Shown here one piece after another: positions 32,396 through 42,758 of a stretch of DNA of 64,000 bases. Location of the stretch: assembly GCA_002099365.1 (NCBI GenBank), contig MSED01000003.1, positions 1,426,001 through 1,490,000 on the forward strand, in the 5' to 3' direction. The DNA is from Phialophora verrucosa. Taxonomy: Eukaryota; Ascomycota; Eurotiomycetes; Chaetothyriales; Herpotrichiellaceae. Every line of letters begins with the position of its first letter. Positions within the stretch are counted from its first letter, which is position 1. The translations under genes and the position numbers were made by a program. The notes beneath the pieces were generated by a model, which was given only the letters and a program-made list of their open reading frames with translations, made no database searches and was not told the origin of the DNA.

Positions 32396-33001
32396 CTAAG
32401 CAGCAGTGGCGATTGGCTTGGCTGGCGCAATGGAGTAAACGGTCGCAACCGGGGTGGGAGTAGGGTGTTCCCAGACGGTGACCGGCGATGGGTCTCTGGG
32501 AAGGTGCACGTGGGTGGGAAGGGGTGCGACAACGCTGTACAGAGTCGCAATTGGAGTAGGGTTTGGCAGGCTGTAGATGGTAGCGACGGGGGATTCCTCG
32601 GGAGCGCGCTTGATGACACCGGGACCGCAGCCACCAAAGCAGATGCCAGCTGGGCCTTCACCGGTCTCTTCCTTGGGCTCGGGGACTGGCTCCGGCTCAG
32701 CCACAGGCTCGGGCTCACGCTTGATGACCCCCGGGCCGCATCCGCCGAAGCAGATACCAGCCGGGCCTTCGCCGGTCTCTTCCTTTGGCTCAGGGACCGG
32801 CTCTGGCGCAGCCACAGGCTCAGGCTCACGCTTGATGACGCCCGGGCCGCATCCTCCGAAGCAGATGCCAGCAGGGCCTTCGCCGGTTTCTTCCTTTCTG
32901 ACCTCGAGGGAGCGAGCCATGAACGGCCCGTCGACAGGGGCTGCGAGGACAGAGGCAGAGAGCGCCATGGTAATGAAGATGGTCGCGAAGAGTCCCTTCA
33001 T
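32396..33001 (-). CDS. Secreted repeat precursor peptide (candidate dikaritin-type RiPP precursor)
   Basis: A single exon of 201 residues, using the Met at 33001 because it starts a perfect signal peptide (MKGLFATIFITMALSASVLA). Three identical peptide units occupy residues 36-58, 73-95 and 110-132. Each has core GEGPAGICFGGCGPGVI and ends in Lys-Arg, a Kex2 site. Between units lie 14-residue spacers made only of X-Pro and X-Ala pairs (EP EP VA AP EP VP EP), suited to a Ste13-like dipeptidyl aminopeptidase. Each core has two Cys four residues apart with a Phe between. The tail has three ATxYS motifs (140-144, 152-156, 186-190). It sits between four UstYa genes, the usual company of fungal RiPP precursors. 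The alternative is an alpha-pheromone-like precursor, but the core lacks the W-C...G-x-x-C pattern. A TATAAG element lies about 160 nt upstream (33161-33166). Confidence 0.85.
   Translation of the reverse strand: MKGLFATIFITMALSASVLAAPVDGPFMARSLEVRKEETGEGPAGICFGGCGPGVIKREPEPVAAPEPVPEPKEETGEGPAGICFGGCGPGVIKREPEPVAEPEPVPEPKEETGEGPAGICFGGCGPGVIKRAPEESPVATIYSLPNPTPIATLYSVVAPLPTHVHLPRDPSPVTVWEHPTPTPVATVYSIAPAKPIATAA
32606..32896 (-). repeat. 111-bp coding repeat, three core units
   Basis: Units recur exactly every 111 nt; the Lys-Arg codon ends are at 32606, 32717 and 32828. The 69-nt core parts differ at about 11 of 23 codons, and every difference is synonymous. The spacers vary by one amino acid (AAP versus AEP). 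Confidence 0.95.
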
Positions 33002-33982
33002 CTTGAATGAGATGGAGTGGAGTTCTCGAACTGAGGGTGTTTTGATGACTTGTGGTGTTTCCTGAGGGCTGTTCGTTGGGATTGTTGCCTTTGCTGGATT
33101 GCTCAGATGACTGGATTGCTGCGTGATGATTTTGTCAATGAACAGGCCTTTCTCTACGTTCTTATATTGCGCGCGGTCGACGACAGAGCGTCCTCGTCCT
33201 TCTCTGCGAAAATCCGACATGCGATCCCCTAACTTTCGCTTCGTCTTTTCTCGGAATCGAGATCGGGCAAGAGATACAGATGCGAGACTACTCGCCCTCG
33301 CATATCGATGAGATGAGATGAGATGCGATCTCGACATCGTATCCCCGTCTCGCAACAGGAACAGGCAGGAGATCAACTCACCATCCGTTTCGGTCGGAGA
33401 TGAGTGCGTGTGTGGAGTCGACTCGGCTTACTCTACTCTGCCGACCGAAGCGAGGAACTCCGAGTCTGTTCTGTTTTGTCGTGTGAGCACCGTGTTGTGC
33501 AGGAGACATTCTTTGTGCCCTTACAGTCTGGAAATGGTACGTAAGTCCGAGAGAGCTTCGGGATCGCAAGAGTCGTCTCAGCTTCCCAGTTTGAGGGGAC
33601 TGTCCATCACTGGTGTCATACTCGATAGAGGTGGTTGCTCGTTTTGTAAACAGCGGAAGCTTATTCGTCCAGTGCCGAGACTTTGCCATCAAAGAGCTGC
33701 CGAGATCAGGGGCGCGTCGCCCGTAGCATGTCGGCCATGATACCGAGGTTGGAGGAGATGACATTCATACCACTACCGAGCGCGAGGAAATAATGCTCAA
33801 GAGTTGCTGTTGTTTGATTGTGCCATGGAAGTAAATGAACCACCGTATTAGCCAATGTTGAGCGGCGCATATCGCACTCGCTACGCATTTCCGACCCCGT
33901 CACGGGGGATCAAGAGTCTAAAGTTTTCATGAGAATCGAAATTAAATTCTATACTTGAACATGACCCAATGGAACACATACG
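33002..33982. promoter_or_regulatory. Precursor gene promoter and UstYa C 3' region
   Basis: 981 bp between two leftward genes. It includes a TATAAG box at 33161-33166 (minus strand) and a short GAGAT microsatellite at about 33308-33325. Frames in it show no domain. Confidence 0.45.
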
Positions 33983-34881
33983 TTAGACCTTGTCTATCTG
34001 ATGTCTGACCCTATGTGCGGCCGCCCACTCCCGAATCTTGGTAAAGTTGCGGCATGTATGAACTGTCCTGGCATCCCCCTTGACTTCGCCGACGAATCCA
34101 TCCCACTTGTAAAGCACGGGAATAATGTCTGCCGAGCATTGAAGCGACTGACGTATAGTATCGATACAGTGCTCTGAGGCGGCACAAGTTAGCCTCCAGA
34201 TAAGGAACTATCTCTCTGTGTCGAACCTACCGGTGTGTTCGATTTCAAGCGCTCGGGGCCCGTTTCTGCCTACCGCCAAGTCGGACGTTGTGTTGTACCG
34301 CGAAGGATACAACCGCTTTCTCACGTAATCGAGACAATGTAACTGATGGAAGACGTCCAGCGTGATCAAATAGTGTCCTGGATCGTCGCCAATACTGGCT
34401 GTTTGATTCGGAAGTTTCGCGGCTGAGGCCGCGTCGATTCGAGTGCGCTGGTAAGCTACGAAAATTGTCAGCAGCGGTCTTCACGTCTCAGGGATTCACT
34501 GACCGTCGTAGATATCCTCCCAAGCTTTGTCCACGTCGTCATTCGGTGGACCGAGATAGATCGTTGGCTCTTGGACCGAGCTGGAGCTGAAAGTGCGAAT
34601 TTCGTATTCGATAGCTTTGTTTGCAGGAGCTTCTCGTAGATCGTTCAGGTGAGCTGAGTTCAAGCAGATCATATATGATGGTACTCACAATACACCAAAA
34701 TGGACCGGTCATGGGACATCGTCCATGTAATAAAAGCCGTTGAGAAGTTGGTCAGCAGGAGAACGAAGACCCAGAAGAGGATGGCTGGCCAGGAGCAAAG
34801 CTCTTTCAATTGTCGGGCGCGAGAATCGGGTGTCGTCGATGTAGTTTCTGCGTCGATCCTCATCCAAGCATACTGAGCCAT
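33983..34881 (-). CDS. UstYa-family (DUF3328) membrane oxidase C
   Basis: Four exons: 34881-34689, 34653-34504, 34455-34231 and 34173-33983 (complement), 252 residues with matching phases. One transmembrane helix at about 31-53 (WPAILFWVFVLLLTNFSTAF). The block YLGPPNDDVDKAWEDIYD is the conserved pre-motif segment. Motifs are HQLHC at 151-155 (DVFHQLHCLDYVRK) and HTEHC at 188-192 (HTEHCIDTIRQSLQCSAD), ending with VHTCRNFTKIREWAA. All expected His and Cys residues are present, so it should be active. It is the gene nearest upstream of the precursor, on the same strand, and is divergent from UstYa D. Confidence 0.92.
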
Positions 34882-35609
34882 TGGAATGCTGAGAAATTGA
34901 AGCAGCTGCTGTTATGGCGGGTGTATCATTGTTGAAGGTGGAGAGTGGTGGCGCGTTCAGTGAGTCACTGGCCGGGAAATTGCAGTGGTAGGATTCTGGC
35001 CTCGTGGTTGCGGGGGTAGCGAGATCCTGTCTTCCGCTGATGCAGCGTTGTTATCGAAGGATCTGCTGGTTTCGGTGACTTTCAAAGGATAAAATATGAA
35101 TTTGCCGTCATATCAGGTGAGTCCGAGGAGATGTGGTGACCATCGCGAGGGAGACAAAATCAGATAGGAGCGACAGCTTAGCCATTTGGAAATCTGTATG
35201 CAGACCGAGGCGTCCTTGCAAACAATTCAGCATAGATCTTAATCTTCAGCTTGCTTTCTTTCTCCCACAGTGGTGTGATCTCGTGGTGCGAATGCGAGAA
35301 ATGGCTTATAACCCGAGAGGCTTCATTCGGTGGACCCGGGCTCTCGGAAAAGGACGCTCAGAGGCAGCGGAGTCAATGAATGCAACTCGGTCGGCCTTTC
35401 TTGATATCCAAGTAGATATTCAAGGGTTGTCTTTTTCAGTACGCGCCCAATCTTGTTCCTATCCTGCTCTCAATCTTTTCAGTCGGCACGACATGCGGAG
35501 CAAAGGCACTGAGGACTCTCGCCTTTAGGATACTCTCACAACAGCGATTTCGTCCTAATATTCAAGCTCAACGTCGTATTCAAGCTAGGGTGTTCGTGGC
35601 TGAACCAAA
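34882..35609. promoter_or_regulatory. Bidirectional promoter, UstYa C and UstYa D
   Basis: 728 bp between two divergent start codons, expected to hold both promoters. A short frame inside it has no features. Confidence 0.45.
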
Positions 35610-36518
35610 ATGGGCTTCCCGTGGTCGCTGACGAGTCAGAAAGAGGAGGCATACCATGATAGTTCACCCATTAGCGACACCAGTCCACACCAGACACCAT
35701 ATCTGACAGAAACATTGCTCGCCCAAGAAAATGTACGGCCATACACAGATTTGAGATCTCGAACGCAGATCTTCCTGCAACGATGTATCAATGTCCTACT
35801 GTTTCTGGTGATCCTCGGAGAATCCATTGCATTGTACCAATGCAACAGACATTTGCTGGTTCGGCAAACGCCAGTGCCTGACTGTGAGTAAGGGGGATCC
35901 GATGTATGTTCCCGTTACTCAGCCCGAGGCTATAGTTCTCAACGTCGAGCGGACCTGGATTCCAGATCAACGTTTCGCGCACAAGTACATGTTCTCTGAC
36001 CGCAACGCCTTCGTCGAGGTGTACAAGGGCTGGGAGACTCTCTTTCCTTGTAAGTCACTCTCGCTCTCTTACCCTCGGAGCCGAATCTGGCGATCCCGAA
36101 ACCCCAGCTAACGTTCATGACTTCCGCAGCGGCAATGGGCATGATCCACGTCGACAATGGACGATCTTACATCGAGAATCCCCCGTATCAGTCCACCCTC
36201 GCGTTGGTGGGAGCGTCGGACGCGTATATGATAACCGGCATTCACCAGCTGCACTGCCTAAGGATTATTCTCAGCACGTACGGCGCGCTTCGGCTGGAAG
36301 GCACGAATTATATCGATGATGCACATTTAGCTCATTGCTTCGACTATATTCGACAGGGCTTGATGTGTTCGATTGATACGACCATTGAGGGAAACTCCAC
36401 AGAGTATGGTGAAGGCTGGGGCAGCGTCCATGTATGCAAGGATTATTCGAAGGTCGTGAACTGGATCGACCATCAGACGGAGGGACTCGAGGAAGTTGGA
36501 ATGGCTTCGAATGGATAA
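35610..36518 (+). CDS. UstYa-family (DUF3328) membrane oxidase D
   Basis: Three exons, 35610-35883, 35936-36049 and 36130-36518, give 258 residues. A long cytosolic N-terminus leads to a transmembrane helix at about 54-75. Lumenal blocks follow: FAHKYMFSDRNAFVEVYKGW, then HQLHC at 168-172 and HLAHC at 195-199 (AHLAHCFDYIRQGLMCSID). The end is EGWGSVHVCKDYSKVVNWI. The first intron uses a strong GTGAGT donor; acceptor TATAG at 35935 is the only one that keeps the frame with this donor. The last gene of the cluster: the next gene to the right is a housekeeping-type J-protein. Confidence 0.9.
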
Positions 36519-36899
36519 GAGCTCGGCTTGTTGGGAAGCGTCCGGCACGTGGAGGAATGAGTCAGCCTGATCAAGCCACAGTGGCACCCAAGTGGCTTGA
36601 TCCGTTCCGGTGACGTCAGAGAGGGCAGGCAGTGACATGCATCATTGAACCCTTGCGCAGGGAGGCCTGCTGCTGGTAACAACTCGCCTTGATTGTAGAC
36701 TCAGTCTTTTGAATACACTGATTTGCCTCTCCTAGAAGGACCTGACCTACCTATCGTTATCCCTCTGCTCAATCGTCCCTCCTAGCCTGGAGAAGGTTGC
36801 AGTCCACCCTCCGTGACCCTCCTGTCACTGTTCACTGAACCAGACACGCAGCCTCACGAAGGCGGACAAGGGAGTTCGCACACTCCAGCCTCCGACACC
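36519..36899. other. Intergenic region, cluster right border
   Basis: 381 bp between the UstYa D stop and the J-protein start. It holds a 3' UTR and a promoter; nothing else was seen. Confidence 0.35.
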
Positions 36900-37735
36900 A
36901 TGTCGGACCTGCCAGATTACTGTCCGTGTCGCGTTGCCTCGTTTATCTATGTATTTGATCCCTGACCCCAGTCGCGCAGATTCCATCCTCGAGATCGCAC
37001 CCAGCGCCACAGAAGAAGAAATCAAGAGGGCATACAAGAAGGCGGCCCTAAAGTGGCATCCCGACCGCGTCTCAACCGACTCTCCCGAACGGCCGAAGCG
37101 GACGAAGCGCTTTCAAGCAATGTGAGTTCTTGCCTTTCTCTGTGGGCGTGGCGCAAACGACGGCCTCGACGGTGTGGCGGACGCTACATGACATTGGAGA
37201 GGGGGAATTTGACGAGGCAACTAGCAACGATGCATACTATACGCTCTCGGACAAGACTCGCAGGCGCGACTACGACGATGCTCGCAAATTCCACACCGAC
37301 AGCACCTTCACCTTCGACGACTCTGCCGACGAAGAAGTGCCCCGACCACCACCGCAGACTGGGGCAACGCCCTCGTGGTTCAACATGTTTGGCTTCGGGC
37401 GTGGTGGAGACAACCAAGAGAGCCAATTCGCCGACCAACAGTTTGAAAGTGCGTTCGAAGAGATGATGCACGAGGATGATCTGGCGGACGAGAACCACGC
37501 ACCCACGAAGCGGTTCTGGACGATCGTGGGTGGCATTTCGGGCGGCGCGATGGGTTTCATCTTCGGTGACGTCGTGGGCATGGTGCCGGGGGCTATTGCC
37601 GGCAGCAAGGCCGGTGCTATAAGGGATGCCAAGGGGAAGTCAGTGTATAAAGTGTTCCAATCGCTGGATCAGGGTCAGAAGGCGAGGATTTTGAGTGAGC
37701 TTGCCGCCAAGTTGTTCAGTGGGGCAATCAGTTGA
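36900..37735 (+). CDS. J-domain protein with Gly-rich hydrophobic region
   Basis: Three exons, 36900-36921 (22 nt), 36980-37121 and 37225-37735, give 224 residues. The first exon encodes MSDLPDY and is completed to PDYYSILEIAPSATEEEIKRA, the start of a J domain. The HPD motif is in LKWHPDRVSTD, and the domain closes with INDAYYTLSDKTRRRDYDDAR. After an acidic linker, a Gly-zipper-like stretch (GGISGGAMGFIFGDVVGMVPGAIAGSKAGA) could associate with a membrane. The protein is probably an Hsp70 co-chaperone of the fungal small class C J-protein type. The partner and compartment are unknown. Confidence 0.85.
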
Positions 37736-38478
37736 AGAACTGGAAGGCAGGGTTGTTCTGACCCTGGAGCAGTGACTTCAAGAGTGGTAGCGTCGGGCGT
37801 TCCTGGGGCGCGCTCCTTTCATATTCTGTGTTATCACGGTCATGACTGCATTCATGCTCCTAGAGATCTCCTCCACCCATTGCTGGTGTCTTGGCGATGG
37901 TTGCTGGTACAATGAAGAGAAGGCTGAGTAAAAGCGACAAACTCTCGCATAAGAAGAGATGCACTCGGAATGCCTTGCCTCCCAACCCTACTAAACCAGA
38001 GATTAGAAGGACTTGGCGTTGAGGGCGAGTGCCTGAGGCCAGTTGTGCAGATCTTCGAACGGCTTACAATACACGAAGCGTACGGAGCATTGACATGAAT
38101 TATTGATTATGTACGGGGAGTACCGAATACTCTCATCACTCATACCCTGCGCTCCTTGCAACTGTTCTTGAATCGTATCCAACCAGTGATGGACCATCAC
38201 GCACCTGAAGGCTGCCCAGCCTCCACGTAAGCAAGCCATAAGTGAAATCAGAAATGCCCATTGACCACATTAGGCCAACCATCCCCCAACGCCATGCATG
38301 ATGCTTTTCGCCCAGTTTAATGTTTAACAACATGTCTTCTGCATCTCTCCCGTTCGTGAAATCCGTCGTCTTTGAATACATACTTTTGAAAGTAAGTCGG
38401 TTGCTTGCGTTTTCATGGTTCCCGTCTCCGCTCGAATCTATACAATAAGCGGGCAATGAGTGACAACCAACGAGCAGT
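37736..38478. other. Convergent intergenic region
   Basis: 743 bp between converging stop codons of the J-protein and Sfk1-like genes. No gene or repeat is supported. Confidence 0.35.
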
Positions 38479-39535
38479 TTAGAACCTCATTCTTCCAATT
38501 CCCCATTTCTTCTGACGGCCGAGGTCGCTGTGTTGGGGTGGGTTTGTCGAGGTCGCGGCTTGAAGATGTGAGCCTTGGCCGCCGGTCAAATTTGTACCCC
38601 GATACTGTCCGGTAACCTGGTCGTAATACATCCCACCCTCCTGATTTTGATACGTCCCTGGGTTGGGCTCCGACATGATGGGCGCAGGTCCCTGATCAGG
38701 AGGCGGCAGGCCACCATTTCTCCTCGCCTCCTTCTCCAGCTCGGCTTCCCTCTCGCGCCAGCCTTGGGGGACATGATGCCTGGAGCGCACCGAGGGCCAC
38801 AGATCCAACAGGAATGAAAGGACGTAGAACGTGAAGATCAATGCGACAACCCATTCGAAGACAGCGGCCACGTTCTCCTGATTCCTCCATGATGTGACGG
38901 CGAAGACGATGGCCAATGCGATCTCAACAAGAATGAAGGCCAACTTGATCCAGAAGGACAGTCGTAGCACACGGTGCTGGCGGTAGTGGATGCCCAGACG
39001 TTGGTACTCTGCACACAGGAAGATGGCAGATATGACGTAACCAGCGAGGAAGAGGAAGAGGCAGCCGTCGTGGACATGCTGGTGATGGTACGTGTCGAAG
39101 ATGGAGAGGAAGATGAGGCCACAGGTACCCGCAATCGCGAAGAATATGCTGATCGCCGACAGGCCGGATTGAACGCGTGAGGTGTTGGGAGCCAGGCGGC
39201 CGTAATGTCGAAGCCAGCGCTCGGACATGAATCCCAAATCGAGAAAGACAGTTGTGATGACGGAGCCGGTGATGAACAGTGGTTTCAGACCGAACGCGCC
39301 CACGTCGGAGATGTAGGCGATGTGTTGATCGGAATCCATGGATGGGTAGTGAGGGTGGCCTTCGGCTTCCCAGGTACAGAACATGGCTAGCAACATGCCG
39401 AGCCACCTGAGGATAGGTTAGCTGCGAGTCCATGGCCAACACAACAACAAAGGCAAATATGGCTTACATGCAGGCCGAGATAAGAGGGAAGATCCAAGCG
39501 GAGAGCCACCACCGGTCATATCTGGACCACTGCAT
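38479..39535 (-). CDS. SFK1: Frag1/DRAM/Sfk1-family membrane protein
   Basis: Two exons, 39535-39468 and 39406-38479 (complement), give 331 residues. The splice (GTAAGC..CTCAG, phase 2) completes the first helix, SAWIFPLISACMWLGMLLAM. About six membrane helices follow with family blocks AYISDVGAFGLKPLFITGS, LAPNTSRVQSGLSAISIFFAIAGTCGLIFLS and DTYHHQHVHDGCLFLFLAGY. The C-terminal 90 residues are hydrophilic and Gly/Gln-rich, probably cytosolic. Yeast Sfk1 is a plasma-membrane protein that supports the PI4-kinase Stt4 and phospholipid asymmetry. Family assignment is firm; equivalence to yeast Sfk1 is inferred. Confidence 0.85.
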
Positions 39536-41058
39536 GTTGGGCGGTATCGACTGTACACGAGGATGTGAATGGGTCGAGGGGATAGGTGTACGTCGACGGC
39601 AAATGGATGGCAGTATTGGTGAGGCGAGGATGAAATCAGGAGAGGAAAGTCACAACAACCGAGACGCGAATTGCAACAAGGAGCAGATGAAGGAAATATG
39701 AACGAAGGCAAGTGATGCACCTCACTGTAATGGCGGACTCACGATGACGTATCTAGGAGGAACTGTCACCACTGCACCGATGTTAGTAAGTCGCTGGCAT
39801 CAACTACCCCAGCACACTACATCATTCTGGGAAGTCGTGAGGCAATGCACAGAGCGGAAATATGTCGCTGTCGGGTTGGCGTTTGCATGGCAGGGACTGA
39901 ATGACAAAGAAGGCCCACACCTATTCACCGTTTCGGTCGACGAGGTCGAATCCTTCTGTGACAGCGACTGGTTGATATCCGGATGCACGCGTCTTCCAGC
40001 AACAGATGAGCAGGGTGCGAAAAAAGACAGGCGGAGTTTAAACGGGAGATAGGAAGGGAAGAAGCCCAACACTGCCTGCCGCAACTGTCGCTGGGCCTGG
40101 AAGAAATAATCGCTCAAGCAAATCGGTTGCCGCCAGAACGAGCCGTTTCTTGCTGCTCGTCCGCTACTCAACGTCACGGCCCCGAGGGACATGGAATTTT
40201 CTCAGAACCAATCACCGGTCGCCGTGGACCCTTTCCGCAGCTTCCCGAAGTCCCAGCAATGACGACATTGATCGGTTCTTGCGACCTTTTTCTCTCTGGT
40301 GTCTAAGCCTCTCGTTCCTGACCTGAGTGCGTCCTCGTGCTGGGCTGCCAGTTTAGGGACGACCGAACTCGGATCTCTACGAGTACTAGTATTGCCGCTG
40401 TCCCGCCAGTAAAAAACACCGCATCAAATATACAGGACACAGTCATACAAGTACCTCGCGACTCTTCGCTCAGTCGTGTCTTACTCAAGCAACCGGTCAA
40501 ATCTCATTATTCTACCAAGGCAGCACAACCTTTTTCGAACTTTGGAGGACTTCCTGTACCAATTAGACGTCCTGCATCTCTACTGTGTACTAGGGGGCAC
40601 ATCGGTGACTGTGCTGCTTTGGGCTGTGCTTCTCTTTGGAGGTTTCCCCGGATGGTACCCGTACCCATAATTCTGTGGCACTTCACCGCAGCAATCAATG
40701 TCAGCACCCTATCTCGACCTATTGTGACATGCCGATAGAGTGCTGACAAAGCCTTTATCATACATGCTCCATTACCTGTATGGGGCAGGTACGAAATCTG
40801 GGGTGCATCCAGAATCCTGAATTCCAAGGCTGGAAGAGTCCTGTTTAAAGGCACCTAGACCAGGCCGACACAACGCTCCATCTTGACATCCGGTAGTTGG
40901 CGCAGAGGAGGCTCGAATCTTCACTTAAAGACGTAGATGGTTTTTCGCTGGATCGTGGCTCCATTTCCTGTGCTCCAATGGGCAGGTCTTCCAGCGGTAT
41001 CTCTGGTTTTGGAATGGTGATCTGTTGATAAACTGCAGAAAGACGGCGGTCATGTCCG
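39536..41058. other. Intergenic region without recognised gene
   Basis: 1.5 kb containing the Sfk1-like promoter and the phosphatase 3' UTR. Frames such as 40192-39800 on the minus strand have no domain or intron support. Confidence 0.3.
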
Positions 41059-41985
41059 TCAACTGTTGGCCTTGAGGACGCGACGAACCCGTTCCGCTTG
41101 GTTTGCATCAACGCCGATTTTGGACAGGTAGGTGTCGATGCCGCCGTACTTGGATTCGAGATGCTGGACGACTTTCTCACAGAAATCTGGGGGGCATATT
41201 GCAAACGACTCGTCCAAACCAATGCTTTCAATTTCCTTCATTCTTTCGGCCTTCTCAGGCTCAAGCTCTTCCTCAGACTTGACGTAATCCTCGGTGATGG
41301 CGCTTAGGTCGACACCACAGAGCAAAAGCACCAAGAGGGTTGTTATGCCGGTTCTGTCCTTGCCTTGGGTGCAGTTGACCATGACTGGCCAAGCCGTCGA
41401 GTCGGCAAGGACGTCAAATACCTCTTTTACTTCCGGACCACTGCAATCGAGAGTGTCCATGCCCAGACCTATGAGGCCGCGCGGGAGCATCAACTCCTTT
41501 CCGATTACCGAGATCCCTTGTGTTCGATACCCAAGAGCCATTAAGAAAACCAGCTTGGCCAGACTGGTGTGTTTCAGTTGCCAGATGAGGTGCCGCTCAA
41601 AGCCCTTGCCGTTCAGATTGATGTATTTGTATCGTACGCCTGGGATCTCAACCGGGGATCTAACTTCATCGTCAAAGGTCTCGGCGGTTGAGGGCAGTGC
41701 CGCTGAATTCACACTGGAGTCGACCTCTGACCGCTTCTTCGCCGCATTGATGTGCTCCGTTTTGGAGCGCAGATCGATGATGGTCCTAATGTGATACTTG
41801 TTCACCAGTTGATCCCGGTCAGATTGGCTGGCTTCGTCAGGCCGGGCACTTCTAAACAAGAGTCCAGTTTTCAACACAGTGCGTCCCGTGATGGTGTTGA
41901 TATAAGCTCCGACATCGCGGAAGTTGATGAGTCTATCGAACTTGTAGGTCTTCGCGGGGTCTGATTCAACGGCAGTACCCGCCAT
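41059..41985 (-). CDS. IphP-type protein tyrosine/serine phosphatase
   Basis: A single exon; I use the Met at 41985 (MAGTAVESDPAKTYKFDRLI), giving 308 residues. An in-frame Met at 42024 would add 13 residues. Conserved segments are FRDVGAYINTITGRTVLKTGLLFRSARP, the Asp-containing IIDLRSKTEH, and the catalytic P-loop CTQGKDRTG with the CX5R signature (Cys nucleophile, Arg for phosphate binding). This is the LipA/IphP class of dual-specificity phosphatases common in fungi, related to proteins acting on phospho-amino acids or phosphoinositides. The substrate is not predictable. All catalytic residues are present. Confidence 0.9.
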   Translation of the reverse strand: MAGTAVESDPAKTYKFDRLINFRDVGAYINTITGRTVLKTGLLFRSARPDEASQSDRDQLVNKYHIRTIIDLRSKTEHINAAKKRSEVDSSVNSAALPSTAETFDDEVRSPVEIPGVRYKYINLNGKGFERHLIWQLKHTSLAKLVFLMALGYRTQGISVIGKELMLPRGLIGLGMDTLDCSGPEVKEVFDVLADSTAWPVMVNCTQGKDRTGITTLLVLLLCGVDLSAITEDYVKSEEELEPEKAERMKEIESIGLDESFAICPPDFCEKVVQHLESKYGGIDTYLSKIGVDANQAERVRRVLKANS

Positions 41986-42758
41986 TTCTAAAAGGGAGAC
42001 AAAGAAATAATTGCGCCCGTACACGAAGGTATTTTGTGTTGGAGGGACAACATGTCAGATCTTACACGTGCCATTGTTGCCAGCTGCATGTCATTGTGGG
42101 GCACTGAGGGAAGCTCTGGGGTGAGCTCCCTGGCTCGAGTACTTGGTACCTTCGGACCCAGGTCTTTTGGGTGTCCTTCGGGCTATCTCCTCTCGAGAAT
42201 CGAAGGCGGTAAAGCCAGGGTCCGGTCCAGAATGGGGCACGGCACCGCTTATCTACCCCTCAATGCACGGGCATGCTCCGTGGATAGCATGCCGTCGCTA
42301 TCAGTTTCGAAATGACAATAAAAGACGAGGACACAGGAGTCCTTCTGATCAGAACGAGATGGAAGATTTTCAGTCGCAGGGTCCTCTTTAGTGGCTGATG
42401 AAGCTCGGAGCAACCAAGCCCCCAGCCTCTTTGATCATTCTTTAAGCTCCCATTGGCATGACGTAGGTGGGAATGGGTTAGAGATGACATAGACAAGTTG
42501 CAGCTCTTGGTCATGACCCAAGGGCCCTTGGTGAGCGAGCGCCACGCCACTTGGAGCTCAGAGTTAGTACTGCAGCTCTTAATCCTTCCTCCTGCGAATC
42601 TGGATGGGAGCTGAAAGCTCCTCCTCTCCCAAACCATTTCCACACAGACTCACGAGGTCCCTGTTGTGGTGAATTACCTGAGTGGTGTCTGCGCGACCCG
42701 TCACTCTGCTCTGAGCACATACGTAACCGAACGAACCAGTTCCGCAGCAGGGCCAAGC
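41986..42758. promoter_or_regulatory. Divergent promoter region, phosphatase and EIS1
   Basis: 773 bp between divergent start codons. No coding frame with family features was seen. Confidence 0.4.

Noticed and set aside
32303..33065. Long plus-strand frames opposite the precursor gene
   Set aside because: They are antisense shadows created by the GC-rich 111-bp repeats; the minus frame has the signal peptide, Kex2 sites and silent-site variation.
35884..35922. A 39-nt first intron in UstYa D ending at the CAG at 35922
   Set aside because: Too short for an intron and leads to a stop; using the acceptor at 35935 gives 52 nt and keeps the frame.
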